DNA of 64,000 nucleotides from Neolewinella aurantiaca (GCF_008014675.1 NZ_VOXD01000002.1:186001-250000), one strand, 5' to 3'; counted from the stretch's first letter, positions 1-9,088 are shown. Numbers and translations are program-made. The notes: a model not told the origin generated them from the letters alone.

Positions 1-157
1 CGGAGTAGCCCTGTCGGTTTTTGAACTGCACAGGGTTGAGAACGGGGATACGGGAAAAACGGAAAGAGTCGCTATTTAGCGATAGCCTGAAAAATCCGAT
101 TCCGTACTGCGTAAAAAAGAAACCGGCGACTCCGATTACGGAGGCGCCGGCAAACAC
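1..157 (-). CDS. Possible 5' part of a membrane-anchored protein, cut by window edge
   Basis: Reading leftwards from a GTG at 157, a frame stays open to the window edge (about 52 codons). It begins with a hydrophobic stretch (FAGASVIGVAGFFFTQYG), then a polar segment ending NPVQFKNRQGYS. A TGA lies a few codons upstream, so the start must be close to here. The layout resembles a signal anchor followed by an exported domain. The family is not recognisable from so little sequence, and the frame could be chance. Confidence 0.35.
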   Translation of the reverse strand, partial: MFAGASVIGVAGFFFTQYGIGFFRLSLNSDSFRFSRIPVLNPVQFKNRQGYS

Positions 158-252
158 ATAATAGGGAAACGTTCATGGGATCAAAAATGGCCTTTCGGCA
201 AGTGGCGTTGGTTGTCTTTTGTGGAGGTACATCGCTTGCGGCGGCAAAGTCT

Positions 253-260
253 TACCTTCG
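253..260 (+). promoter_or_regulatory. Candidate -7 box TACCTTCG ahead of the sigma-factor operon
   Basis: TACCTTCG matches the Bacteroidota -7 element TA-N2-TTTG with one change and lies about 95 nt before the sigma-factor start. No convincing -33 TTG at the usual spacing was seen. The 158-355 stretch otherwise holds no gene. Confidence 0.35.
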
Positions 261-355
261 GACCAGAAAAAAGTAAAAAGTTTTTAGTGCTGCCCTCTGA
301 GTTGAGTCATAAATGGCTCCTTACAGTACTACCGGCTAACCACTATTTATAAAGA

Positions 356-925
356 ATGGCCCGACACTCCGATCATAAATATCTTACAGCATTACGTGAA
401 AACGACTCCCGCTTGCTGGAAGAGTTGTACCGCGAATGCGCGCCTGGCATCATCCGTTGGGTAACGGCAAATAATGGTACAGCGGCCGATGCTGCCGACC
501 TGTTTCAGGAAGCCCTTATCAGCCTGCACCACAGCGCGCATAAACCCGGTTACGAACTGACCTGCCCCATCAATGCGCTCATCTTCACGATCTGCCGTAA
601 CCAGTGGATCAATCAGTTACGTCGTAAAAAAAAGGAATCGGAGGTAAGAATTGTCGAGGCGGAACGATATATACCTGAATCCGCTACGGAGTCGGCCTAT
701 GAGCGCTGGGAGGAGGAACAACTGGAGAAAGAGCAACTGAATACAAGCCTTGCCCAGCTGTCGGCCACCTGCCGCGATCTGCTCCGGTTATTAGGGCGGG
801 GCGTATCGAGTGCTGAAGCAGCTAAAAAACTGGGCATGACGAACGCCAATACGGTGTACCGCCGCAAAAACGCTTGCCTCCAGAGATGGCGGGATTTGTT
901 TGAAGGCATGAATGGATTGAAATGA
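356..925 (+). CDS. ECF-type RNA polymerase sigma factor
   Basis: A 189-residue sigma-70 family protein of ECF size. Region 2 lies at about residues 20-95, with the helix that binds core polymerase and the DLFQEAL and INALIFTICRNQWINQLRRKKK segments. Region 4 lies at about 130-180 and ends in a helix-turn-helix (SSAEAAKKLGMTNANTVYRRKNACLQRW). It should direct polymerase to a small set of promoters. The stop overlaps the next gene's start by 4 nt (ATGA), so the two are translationally coupled. That gene encodes a membrane TPR protein with anti-sigma layout, so this sigma is probably held at the membrane until a signal arrives. The likely targets are its own operon, but no matching promoter motif was identified. 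Confidence 0.88.
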   Translation: MARHSDHKYLTALRENDSRLLEELYRECAPGIIRWVTANNGTAADAADLFQEALISLHHSAHKPGYELTCPINALIFTICRNQWINQLRRKKKESEVRIVEAERYIPESATESAYERWEEEQLEKEQLNTSLAQLSATCRDLLRLLGRGVSSAEAAKKLGMTNANTVYRRKNACLQRWRDLFEGMNGLK

Positions 926-1707
926 AAGAACAGGATTATCTCGACATCGAGGCATATCAGCAGGGGGAACTGCCCTCCGATCAGGTTAAAGCTCTGGTGG
1001 CGCGCGTCACTACAGAACCAGACCTTGCTGCGGTTATGTCTGAGCGGCAATTGCTCAATGATCACCTCCGTGCCACGGCCAAAGAACCCGCACTACGGGA
1101 AACACTGAGCGTGTTGGGCGCAAAATATTTTGCGGATGGAACGGCCCCGAACGGGCAAAACACAACGGCAACGAATAACGAAGCTGTGGTGAAAACATTG
1201 AAACCCCAAAAGAAAAACTGGCTTGTTATCGCAGCGTCGGCAGCGGCAATTCTTCTACTGTTTGTTGTCGGCGGAAAGGTTTTCTTCGGGGAGCAGGACT
1301 CGACGTACGAGCAATTTGCTCAGCACCAGCCCCTCTCGCTCACCGAACGGGGAGACGGTGACAATGGCATCACTCAAGCAGAGGCCGCCTTCAATAATGG
1401 CCGCTACGAAGAAGCTATCCTGCCACTGACAGAATACGTGGAGCTGAACAAAGAAGATGCGCGCGCACGGCTCGCGCTCGGAATATCTTACCTTGAAACA
1501 GGGAACGATGCAGAAGCCATTCGGGTACTTACCGAAGTTGCCGAGACCGGTGGCTCGGTGGCTCCTTACGGTAATTGGTACCTGGCCCTGGCCGCAGTGC
1601 GCAACGACGATAAACCGGCTGCTCTGCGGTACCTCGACCGTATTCCTCCTGGAGATACTTTCCTGGAAGAACGGGTAACGGAGTTGCGACAGGTTGTTGC
1701 GGAGTAG
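922..1707 (+). CDS. Membrane TPR protein, probable anti-sigma partner
   Basis: 261 residues. The N-terminal ~90 residues are soluble and start like many anti-sigma factors (YLDIEAYQQGEL...). A single transmembrane helix follows at about residues 94-114 (WLVIAASAAAILLLFVVGG). The C-terminal part is predicted periplasmic and carries two to three TPR units (residues ~150-255: AEAAFNNGRYEEAILPLTEYVEL, ALGISYLETGNDAEAIRVL). The start overlaps the sigma gene. Cytoplasmic N-terminus, one helix and an outer sensor domain fit a sigma regulator in which the TPRs detect a partner, possibly the downstream CHAT or subtilase protein. No zinc-binding HxxxCxxC motif is seen, so it is not a ZAS-type anti-sigma. 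The role is inferred from position and topology. Confidence 0.75.
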   Translation: MKEQDYLDIEAYQQGELPSDQVKALVARVTTEPDLAAVMSERQLLNDHLRATAKEPALRETLSVLGAKYFADGTAPNGQNTTATNNEAVVKTLKPQKKNWLVIAASAAAILLLFVVGGKVFFGEQDSTYEQFAQHQPLSLTERGDGDNGITQAEAAFNNGRYEEAILPLTEYVELNKEDARARLALGISYLETGNDAEAIRVLTEVAETGGSVAPYGNWYLALAAVRNDDKPAALRYLDRIPPGDTFLEERVTELRQVVAE

Positions 1708-1875
1708 GCGTCGCGGGTTTTCCTCAGTTTTTACCCGGTCTGACTGTAAACAGCTGGCTGGTAACGTTTTTTGTTTCATTTTTTGGCTTTCAAGGGTAAG
1801 AACTGCTTTATAACCTTTATATATGTCTACAGCACCTTAATTTGAGTTTTCCCGGCAATTCTGTAAACGTTCAAC

Positions 1876-3966
1876 ATGAAATCCTTAGTAACTACGCTAA
1901 TCCTCACGGCCTGGATCATGAGCGCTACCCTCAGCGCCCAGTTCTATGCTGAACCGTTCGACGACAACCTCAATGGTTGGGAAGCCGGGGCCATCGGCTT
2001 TGAATTTGACCCCAATGGCGAGGCCGATAACCTGCTGATGTGGGGTCTCCGCACCCGTATTCAGTCCGAATCGCTCGGAGGAGCTATGATTTTTACCGGT
2101 CCGGGAGACTTTGCCCGGGTAACTTCACCAGCGATCCCGCTGCCGGTGCCGGAACTCACAGACTTGTACCTGAGCTTTTACCAGTACTTCGGTACACTGG
2201 GAGGAGGCATGCGCGTATTGGTACAGGGAACCGACGGTGCAACGGTAGATACTGTGCTTCAACAAGGACTTCCGATTGACGGGGAAACCTCAAGCGGCGA
2301 ATATCATCTGATAGACATCAGCGATTTAACCCAATCGGGAGAAATTACGATCCAGTTCTCTATTACCGGAGGGGCCAGTTTCCTGATCATCGATGATGTA
2401 CACCTGTACGACAGTAGACCAGCCCCCGTTACGTTCCCCCGCAATATTGGCGAAGCCCTGACCAGTTTTGGCCTTCCGTTCACCGTTGACTTACAGGGGG
2501 GCGCGGCGGTACCGTTTCAGCTGGTGGCAGATATTGCGCCCGGGTTCACGGAGCTGGAATACGAAGCCTTCCGGAATTTACTGGGCGCAACCGTTGTCCG
2601 TAAATGCGTCTGTGACCGGTTGGAGGTATGGGAAATGCCCGGAGGCCTGTTCTTTGATCCGGCAACCGGTGAGCCGCTCGGCGTCCCCTCGGTGATTCTC
2701 GGTAACACTTTGCCCTCCCAGGGAATGAGCAAAGTCGATGGCCTGGAACTGAACTACTACAACTACAATCAATTGAGCGCAGACCCGGCCTTGCCAAACG
2801 AACCCCTGACCGCCGAAGAGGTTGCTCTTTTCATCCCGGCTCCCACCGATGCCGTAAAAATAGCCATCCTCGATACAGGGATTGACCTGGACCACCCGGA
2901 TCTGAACGGCTACATCTTCAGGGACCCGGACAGCATCGGTGACGAAGTCGACGACGACAGCGATTGCCTGACGGATAATCCTCTTGGATGGAACTATGTC
3001 GATGACAATAATAACCCTAACGACATCAACGGGCACGGAACCCACGTGAGTGGCATCGTGGCGAGGAACCTGAACCTTTGCGATGATTGCGTAGTGCAAA
3101 TGATTCCGTACAAGACGCACAATAACTTTGGCGTAGGTACCCTTTTTGCAACCGCTTGTGCCACCTTGCAGGCGTCTGTTATGGATGGTGCAGACGTGAT
3201 CAACGCCAGTTGGGGCTTTTACGGAGAAGAAGGGAGTGAAATCCTCAAAAACGCAATCGATACGGCCAGGAACTACGGAACCCTGTTCATCGCTGCTGCG
3301 GGGAACGATTCCCTCAACCTGGATTACGATCCCCAATACCCCGCACTGTACGACCTCCACAACGTCGTGGCTGTTGGCGCGCACGATACCATGCCCGGAG
3401 GAATGAGGCCCTACGCTGCTTTTGCTAACTTCAGTTCCGGCGAGGTAGACATAGCCGCTCTTGGGGTAAACGTGGAGAGTTCCATTCCCGGAGGAGGAAC
3501 AGCCCTGAAATCCGGAACATCGATGGCAACACCAGCCGTTGCCGCTGCCGCGTGCCTCTTTGGCTGTGAAAACGGTTTTGACCCCGCCGCAGCACGGGCT
3601 TATATTTTAGATAATGCTTTTAAAGACACAGCATCGGCGGATGTCGTTTTTGAGGGCAGGGCGTTGGACCAATCTGCTTTTTGCAACAAGTCGCCCGAAG
3701 AGGGCGCTGATAATCCGGCTGTTGATTTCAATATTTGCTTCCGCCCGGAGGGTGAGATCATTGACATTATATCCTTTCAGGGGCGTGGCAACACCGTCAT
3801 TGAAGTCTTTAACGTCGAAGGTGGCCTGGTGGCCCGGCAGGAGGTCGGAGAACTTGCCGCCGGAGAGAATCTCGTACTGTCTGTGGAAGGAGCTGCTGCC
3901 GGAATGTACCTGGTTGTGATCACTACCGGGAACCGGGTTTTTACCCAGCGTTTGGTAAAACGGTAG
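1876..3966 (+). CDS. Secreted S8 (subtilisin-like) serine peptidase with T9SS sorting domain
   Basis: 696 residues. A signal peptide (about 1-21, ending TLSAQ) is followed by a ~160-residue beta-rich domain. The subtilase domain then runs from about 325 to 600. The triad is visible: Asp333 (AILDTGIDLDHPDL), His387 (NGHGTHVSG) and Ser549 (SGTSMATPAVAAAA), with the oxyanion Asn near 475 (AAAGND). The C-terminal ~80 residues (IEVFNVEGGLVARQEV...GMYLVVITTGNRVFTQRLVKR) look like a T9SS type A sorting domain, so the enzyme should reach the outer surface or medium. It sits 168 nt after the TPR gene and 21 nt before the CHAT gene, which suggests one operon. Substrate unknown; it may act on the neighbouring CHAT or TPR proteins or on extracellular protein. 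Confidence 0.9.
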   Translation: MKSLVTTLILTAWIMSATLSAQFYAEPFDDNLNGWEAGAIGFEFDPNGEADNLLMWGLRTRIQSESLGGAMIFTGPGDFARVTSPAIPLPVPELTDLYLSFYQYFGTLGGGMRVLVQGTDGATVDTVLQQGLPIDGETSSGEYHLIDISDLTQSGEITIQFSITGGASFLIIDDVHLYDSRPAPVTFPRNIGEALTSFGLPFTVDLQGGAAVPFQLVADIAPGFTELEYEAFRNLLGATVVRKCVCDRLEVWEMPGGLFFDPATGEPLGVPSVILGNTLPSQGMSKVDGLELNYYNYNQLSADPALPNEPLTAEEVALFIPAPTDAVKIAILDTGIDLDHPDLNGYIFRDPDSIGDEVDDDSDCLTDNPLGWNYVDDNNNPNDINGHGTHVSGIVARNLNLCDDCVVQMIPYKTHNNFGVGTLFATACATLQASVMDGADVINASWGFYGEEGSEILKNAIDTARNYGTLFIAAAGNDSLNLDYDPQYPALYDLHNVVAVGAHDTMPGGMRPYAAFANFSSGEVDIAALGVNVESSIPGGGTALKSGTSMATPAVAAAACLFGCENGFDPAAARAYILDNAFKDTASADVVFEGRALDQSAFCNKSPEEGADNPAVDFNICFRPEGEIIDIISFQGRGNTVIEVFNVEGGLVARQEVGELAAGENLVLSVEGAAAGMYLVVITTGNRVFTQRLVKR

Positions 3967-3987
3967 GGTAGGGGCCATTTTTACACC

Positions 3988-6681
3988 ATGAGGCAAAGCT
4001 GGTGGTTGTTTATATGGTCGATATTATTGTGGCCCGTAGGAGTTGTAGTTGGTCAGGATTGTCCGTCTGTAGTTGCAGCGCGTGATTCTATTATCGCTGC
4101 CGCCGACGGCGGCAGTGCCGTTATCAGTTCAATCCGCGAAAACTGCCAGGGAGCTCCTGATTCACTGAGTCGGTTGTACCACGCACTCAGCCTGGCGGCT
4201 TATTATGATCCTTCTGATTTGCCCGCGGCTATAGAGTGGGCCGAAAAGGCACTGGAGGTTCAGCGCAAACTGTACGCTGAAGCCCCCGAAGAACCCCTCG
4301 GGAAGAGCCTTGCCAATCTTGGCTTTTTCTACCGGAAATCAGGCGCTTACACCAGTGCGTTACCTTACCTCAGCGAAGCTGAGGTGGTGTTTACGAAGCT
4401 CGGGAACTGGCGCCGCAGACATAACAACCGGGAAAACATGGTTTACCTGTGGCACGCAACCGGAGACCTGGGACGGGCCGGAGAACTGCTGCCCCGGATG
4501 CTGGCCGAAGCGCGCCAACAGGAGCCTGGCTACAACCGCACCATTGCGGTGGCGGAAACGCTGCGCCTGCTTGGCGTTCAGGCCGACGAAAGTGAAAACC
4601 ACGCCGCGGCGCTCCCTTACCTTCTGGAGGCTTCTCCACTCTTCGCCGAAACCAATGACGTGATGAGCCAGATCGGTACCGATATGGACATCGCCCGGAC
4701 CCTTTACCTGACCAAAGACTACAACGGAGCCCGGCAGAAAGCACAGGAAGTACTTGCGTTTATTGCCCCGTATGATATGCCGTACGAAAAAGCCGTATTG
4801 TACAATCTCCTGAGCCTGATCTATACCGATCAGGGGAAATTTGCACGGGCGGCAGAAATGCTTGAGCCCGGCCTCGAACAGGCTTTGCTGATGGGCAATC
4901 CCAGGGTAGTGGCGTTGCTCTACAACAGCTCGTCGGAACTGGCAATGGCCAGAAAGGACTTCCCCGCGGCCCAAAGGGCCAACATCAGAGCTATCGGAGA
5001 GCTTACGACTGGCTGGACTTACAGTGAGGAATCACCGCTGCCTTCGCCGCCTCAGCTGGCGGCCAGCGAGTTCAAAGTGGACCTGTTCAAATACATTTCT
5101 CATCATGCAAAAGTACTGGCTGAAGGGGGCGAGGACGCAGGTGCAAGGGAAGCTGTCGAAGCAGGGGACGTAACGGCGGATTACCTGCGATCCGATTTTT
5201 CGGGAGAGGTGAGTAAGCTCTTCTGGCGTAAGGAAGCCATGCCGTTGTACGAGCTCGGCATCAGCCTCGCTGCCGCTGCGGGAGATGAGGAAACCTTGCT
5301 TTACCATCTCGAAAAAAGCCGCTCTGTACTTCTGCTGGAGGCCTTGCTCGAGGCCGATCTGCTCGGGCAAATGGATCCCGATCTGGGCACTGAGCTGAGT
5401 GCTTTGGAGGCGGGGTCTCGTGCCGGAGGTGAGTTGTCGGTGGCGGGCAAAGACTCTCTGATCGCCCTGCGGGGGCGCATCGCTGATCAGTACCCCGCCA
5501 CGCGGGAGCTCATCGCCCGCCCCGAAATGGTAAGCCTTTCCGAGGCGAGGGAAAACCTCGCCGCCGGCGGCTGGGACCGGCAGATTCACTTCTTCACCGG
5601 GGCGGAACGAACTTATGCCTTCAGTATCACCGACGAGGAAGTGAAGACCGAAGACCTTGGCCCTTCAACGGATATTGCACCTGCGGTCCGCGCCCTGATG
5701 AGCTTCTTCACCGGCCCGGAGGCCATCGATAAAGATCCGGAGGGCTTTCTTGCCGCGAGCTATAAAGTTTACCGCCTGCTCCTCGAACCGCTTGAGATTG
5801 GGGCAGGCGAAAAACTACTCGTTCTCCCCGACGGATTGCTGGCTTACCTGCCTTTTAACGCCCTGGTTACCGCGGCGGGAGCTGCGGAACTCGGGAGTGC
5901 GCCTTACCTGATCCGGCGCAACCAGGTGAGTTACGCCCAATCGGCTACGGTTCTGGACCGGCAAATGACCGTTGGGGAAGATGGAGCACACGAAAACCTG
6001 GCTTTTGCCCCTTTCGTTACCGCTCTGCCCAACAATACCGCGCCGGCCCTCACTTTCAGTAAAATAGAATTAGAAGGCTTGCAGCGATGGTACGCTGCAA
6101 ACCTGCTTGAAGGCCCCGGGGCTAATCGGTCCGCATTTCTGGAAATGTCCGGAGGGCCCTCCTTGCTCCACCTTTCCACCCACGCATACGCTACCGCCGA
6201 AGCCAACGAACCACCCCGTATTCTCACGGCGGATGCACCCGTTTACCCCGCAGATGTGTACGGCCTGCACCTGAATGCCGATCTGGTGACGCTCTCGGCT
6301 TGCCATTCCAACATCGGTCCGCTGGCCGTAGGGGAAGGCGTGCTCGGGCTGGGCCGGGCTTTCACCGCCGCGGGAGCCCGCGGTGTGGTTGCCAGCCTGT
6401 GGAGCCTGAACGACCGTGCTACTGCAGACATCGTGACTGATTTTTACCGCCAACTCGGTAACGGAGCGACGAAACCACAGGCGCTCCACCAGGCTCAGCT
6501 GGATTATCTGGAACGAAAGGATTTGCCCGGCTACCTGAAATCTCCCTATTACTGGGCGGGGCTCACGTACTATGGCGACGGAGCCGGATTACCGTCAGGG
6601 GGCTGGCCCTGGTGGGCCTGGCTATTGGCCGGGTGCGGAATTGTCCTGGCCGTAGTGGCGATGATCCGTTGGCGGCGCTAA
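3988..6681 (+). CDS. Exported TPR-CHAT (caspase-like) protein with C-terminal membrane anchor
   Basis: 897 residues. A signal peptide (1-22, ending VVVGQ) is followed by about 400 residues of TPR-like helices (residues ~60-350). The C-terminal half is a CHAT domain, the caspase-HetF-associated cysteine protease fold. The catalytic pair is present: His732 in LLHLSTHAYA and Cys772 in VTLSACHSNIGPLAVGEGVLG, followed by the family's RAFTAAGARGVVASLWSLND segment. A final transmembrane helix (about 871-891) ends in WRR, which places the C-terminus in the cytoplasm and the CHAT domain in the periplasm. Known CHAT proteins are mostly cytoplasmic, so this address is notable. It is the last gene of the sigma/TPR/subtilase unit and is probably a protease or scaffold responding to the same signal. 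Confidence 0.88.
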   Translation: MRQSWWLFIWSILLWPVGVVVGQDCPSVVAARDSIIAAADGGSAVISSIRENCQGAPDSLSRLYHALSLAAYYDPSDLPAAIEWAEKALEVQRKLYAEAPEEPLGKSLANLGFFYRKSGAYTSALPYLSEAEVVFTKLGNWRRRHNNRENMVYLWHATGDLGRAGELLPRMLAEARQQEPGYNRTIAVAETLRLLGVQADESENHAAALPYLLEASPLFAETNDVMSQIGTDMDIARTLYLTKDYNGARQKAQEVLAFIAPYDMPYEKAVLYNLLSLIYTDQGKFARAAEMLEPGLEQALLMGNPRVVALLYNSSSELAMARKDFPAAQRANIRAIGELTTGWTYSEESPLPSPPQLAASEFKVDLFKYISHHAKVLAEGGEDAGAREAVEAGDVTADYLRSDFSGEVSKLFWRKEAMPLYELGISLAAAAGDEETLLYHLEKSRSVLLLEALLEADLLGQMDPDLGTELSALEAGSRAGGELSVAGKDSLIALRGRIADQYPATRELIARPEMVSLSEARENLAAGGWDRQIHFFTGAERTYAFSITDEEVKTEDLGPSTDIAPAVRALMSFFTGPEAIDKDPEGFLAASYKVYRLLLEPLEIGAGEKLLVLPDGLLAYLPFNALVTAAGAAELGSAPYLIRRNQVSYAQSATVLDRQMTVGEDGAHENLAFAPFVTALPNNTAPALTFSKIELEGLQRWYAANLLEGPGANRSAFLEMSGGPSLLHLSTHAYATAEANEPPRILTADAPVYPADVYGLHLNADLVTLSACHSNIGPLAVGEGVLGLGRAFTAAGARGVVASLWSLNDRATADIVTDFYRQLGNGATKPQALHQAQLDYLERKDLPGYLKSPYYWAGLTYYGDGAGLPSGGWPWWAWLLAGCGIVLAVVAMIRWRR
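5127..5147 (-). repeat. Dispersed ~20-nt motif, copy 1
   Basis: On the minus strand this matches TGCACCTGCG-NN-CGCGCCC with one change (TGCACCTGCG-TC-CTCGCCC). It lies inside the CHAT gene and is read as GEDAGARE, in the linker between the TPRs and the CHAT domain. Confidence 0.6.
5675..5695 (+). repeat. Dispersed ~20-nt motif, copy 2
   Basis: TTGCACCTGCGGTCCGCGCCC, the consensus with one extra base in the spacer. It lies in the CHAT gene, read IAPAVRAL, in inverted orientation to copy 1 and about 530 nt away. Confidence 0.5.
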
Positions 6682-6750
6682 AGAAGTATTTTGCCCGGAG
6701 AATCCTGTTTGGTTTGCTGCTCAAATAAGTGCCTCCGTGGCTAATTCGAT

Positions 6751-6758
6751 TAACTTTG
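6751..6758 (+). promoter_or_regulatory. -7 box TAACTTTG immediately before the NSS transporter start
   Basis: An exact match to TA-N2-TTTG, 5 nt before ATG 6764. Transcription would begin at or next to the start codon (leaderless), and this supports ATG 6764 over the upstream GTG at 6737, which would lie before the promoter. Confidence 0.6.
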
Positions 6759-6763
6759 CGGCA

Positions 6764-8143
6764 ATGAAATTCACGAAGACAGGCCATATTCTGGCTTCCG
6801 CTGGTGCAGCCATCGGGGTAGCCAACCTTGTAATCTTTCCTTACCGGGTCCACTTTTTCGGTGGCGGTGCCTACTTGTTGGCGTTTGTCGGTTTCACTTT
6901 ACTGATGGGGATTCCGCTGATGGTGCTCGAGAACGCGCTCGGGAAGCGCAGTGGCACCGACGCAGTTGATGCTTTTCGCGGAGAGGGCGATGGCAAAGGC
7001 TGGGCGTGGATAGGCAGGTTGGGCATTGTGACCGCAGTAATGGTGGCCAGTTTTTACCTTGTCCTGGCCGGTTGGACGCTGGACTACGTCTGGCACTATT
7101 TGACCGATTACGAAACCATCGCGGCAAACCACGCCGGGCCAACGTTTGGCGCTGCCATCAGCACTACCGGCAGGGCGTTATTGTTTACCGGTCTGTTTAC
7201 GGCGCTGGTGGCAGTAATTTGTTCGGGCCCGCTGCGTAGCGGAGTGGAGCGGCTGAGCAAACTCGCGATGCCACTGCTTGGCCTGTTGATCATTTTTCTG
7301 GTGATCTCGTTGCCGATTTTACAGCCTGAAGCCGTTGACTACAGCAACCTGTTTCGTTTAGACTGGGATGCTCTGTTCATCCCCACGGAGACGGGGGAAT
7401 TAGGGATATTGCATGCTCTGGGGCAGGCGTTCTTTAGTTTGGGGCTCGGGGCTGCTTCGATGCTGACCTTTGCCACGCACCTTGACCGCAATACCAACGT
7501 GCTGAGCAATGCTCCGATGATTGTTCACCTGGATACGGTAGTGGCGATGCTGGGAGCTATACTGGTGGTTCCGTTACTGGCTAACGTAGAAGGGGATATT
7601 TACAACGGACCACCACTGGTGTTTATCAACCTTGTCGAGATATTTAAAACCTACGGAGCTGTAGGCCAGTGGATCGGGCTGCTCTTTTTTGTACTTCTGG
7701 GGGTTGCAATTCTCACCTCGGCGGTCTCTTTGGTGGAGCCCGCTCTGCGGGCCTTGCAGGCCCAGCGTGGCTGGAGCCGCAGGACTGCGGGCTTATCGCT
7801 CGGTCTGCTCGTATTTGCGCTGTCGGTGCCGGTGGTATTGTCCTGTTCTCCCTCCGGCCCCGGCTGGTTGACAGATTTTGCCGGTATGGGAGGCGCTGAC
7901 CCCAGTATGGGGTACTTCAATTTTCTACTGGAATGGTTCGGGAGTATCTCGTTGCTTATCGGAGGGCTATTACTGTGCCTTTACCTATTGTTCCGCTGGA
8001 CGCTTGATGGGTTCTTTGAAGAGCTGAGTCTTGGTGGTCACGAGGTCTCTCCAAGGTGGAGGTGGCAACTCTCAATTGCATATAAGTATATAATTCCGGT
8101 GGGTATAGGCATCTTATTGGTGGCTAAGCTGTTGGTGCTGTAG
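6764..8143 (+). CDS. Sodium-dependent transporter, SNF/NSS family
   Basis: 459 residues and about 11-12 hydrophobic helices, typical of bacterial neurotransmitter:sodium symporters of the LeuT fold. The N-terminus carries the family signature: HILASAGAAIGVANLVIFPYRVHFFGGGAYLLAF, followed by GIPLMVLENALG. Such proteins bring in amino acids or related compounds with sodium across the inner membrane. Helix 6 shows FFSLGLGAASMLTFATHL, matching the unwound substrate region. The ligand cannot be told from the sequence. The ATG at 6764 is chosen because the family homology starts there and the -7 box lies just upstream. It is transcribed away from, and apparently separately from, the CHAT operon, which ends 83 nt earlier. 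Confidence 0.9.
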   Translation: MKFTKTGHILASAGAAIGVANLVIFPYRVHFFGGGAYLLAFVGFTLLMGIPLMVLENALGKRSGTDAVDAFRGEGDGKGWAWIGRLGIVTAVMVASFYLVLAGWTLDYVWHYLTDYETIAANHAGPTFGAAISTTGRALLFTGLFTALVAVICSGPLRSGVERLSKLAMPLLGLLIIFLVISLPILQPEAVDYSNLFRLDWDALFIPTETGELGILHALGQAFFSLGLGAASMLTFATHLDRNTNVLSNAPMIVHLDTVVAMLGAILVVPLLANVEGDIYNGPPLVFINLVEIFKTYGAVGQWIGLLFFVLLGVAILTSAVSLVEPALRALQAQRGWSRRTAGLSLGLLVFALSVPVVLSCSPSGPGWLTDFAGMGGADPSMGYFNFLLEWFGSISLLIGGLLLCLYLLFRWTLDGFFEELSLGGHEVSPRWRWQLSIAYKYIIPVGIGILLVAKLLVL

Positions 8144-8230
8144 TTGTGAGTTAGCTGAATTTTCATTCTCCATTACCTGTCGGTTCTAAATTCCCTTTTC
8201 ATTTCCAACAATACCCGCAATCTTCTCGAA

Positions 8231-9082
8231 ATGAACCTGGCGATGATCTTCATGGGATCGTCCGGGGCTGTAGGTCGCTACATTCCCCTTGAGCCAGGTC
8301 CTACAATTTGGTGGCGTTGCCTGTTGGCAATGGTCTTGCTGTTTGTGTACTGCAAAGTACGCGGGTTTCAGCTGAAGATCCCCGGTTGGAAGAAGCAGCA
8401 AGCGGTGATTGTTTCGGGTGTTTTATTTGCCAGTCACCTGGTTACCTACTTCTATGCACTGAAACTCTCGAGCGTAGCCATTGGGATGCTTGCGGTGTTT
8501 ACCTACCCGGCTATGACGACCTTGCTGGAGCCCATATTACTCAAACAAAAAATACAGCCCCACCATATTGGTCTGGCGGGCCTCGTACTGGTGGGCGTCT
8601 TCTTTCTCGTTCCGGGCGATGTAGACCTGTCCGACGATACTTTCTTAGGCCTGATGTTTGGTCTTGTATCGGCACTGATTTACTCGCTGCGTAATATTAT
8701 GATGAAAAAGCAGGTGGAGAGTATCCACGGTTCAGTCCTGATGTTCTGGCAAATGCTCGTGGGCGTTGTTGTTGTCGCTCCGGCATTATTCTTCTCTCCC
8801 GGTCTGCCGCCGGTGACCGCAATCCCGTTTCTTGTTAGTCTTGGCCTGATAACCACTGCGATAGGGCATACGCTGTTTTTGGGAAGCTTCAAGCATTTTT
8901 CCATCAGCACGGCTAGTCTTCTCAGTTGCATCCAGCCGGTTTACGGTATTCTGTTGGGTATGCTGATCTTTGGTGAATACCCCGCCTGGACGAGCGTTAT
9001 CGGAGGGGCTCTCATCCTCTCCGCAGTAGTCGTCGAAGCCCGGCAAACTATGGTGAATTCGAAGGTTACAACTAAGGGCTGA
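8231..9082 (+). CDS. EamA/DMT-family transporter
   Basis: About 283 residues and nine to ten hydrophobic helices arranged as two EamA repeats (residues ~1-130 and ~140-275), the layout of drug/metabolite exporters. Features include VAIGMLAVFTYPAMTTLLEPILL in repeat 1 and ISTASLLSCIQPVYGILLGMLIFGEYP in repeat 2. The frame is open upstream to a TGA near 8155, and the residues just before the ATG (NNTRNLLEMNLAM) look like the usual EamA N-terminus. The true start may therefore lie upstream at a non-ATG codon. Substrate unknown. Confidence 0.82.
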   Translation: MNLAMIFMGSSGAVGRYIPLEPGPTIWWRCLLAMVLLFVYCKVRGFQLKIPGWKKQQAVIVSGVLFASHLVTYFYALKLSSVAIGMLAVFTYPAMTTLLEPILLKQKIQPHHIGLAGLVLVGVFFLVPGDVDLSDDTFLGLMFGLVSALIYSLRNIMMKKQVESIHGSVLMFWQMLVGVVVVAPALFFSPGLPPVTAIPFLVSLGLITTAIGHTLFLGSFKHFSISTASLLSCIQPVYGILLGMLIFGEYPAWTSVIGGALILSAVVVEARQTMVNSKVTTKG

Positions 9083-9088
9083 TCGCGA

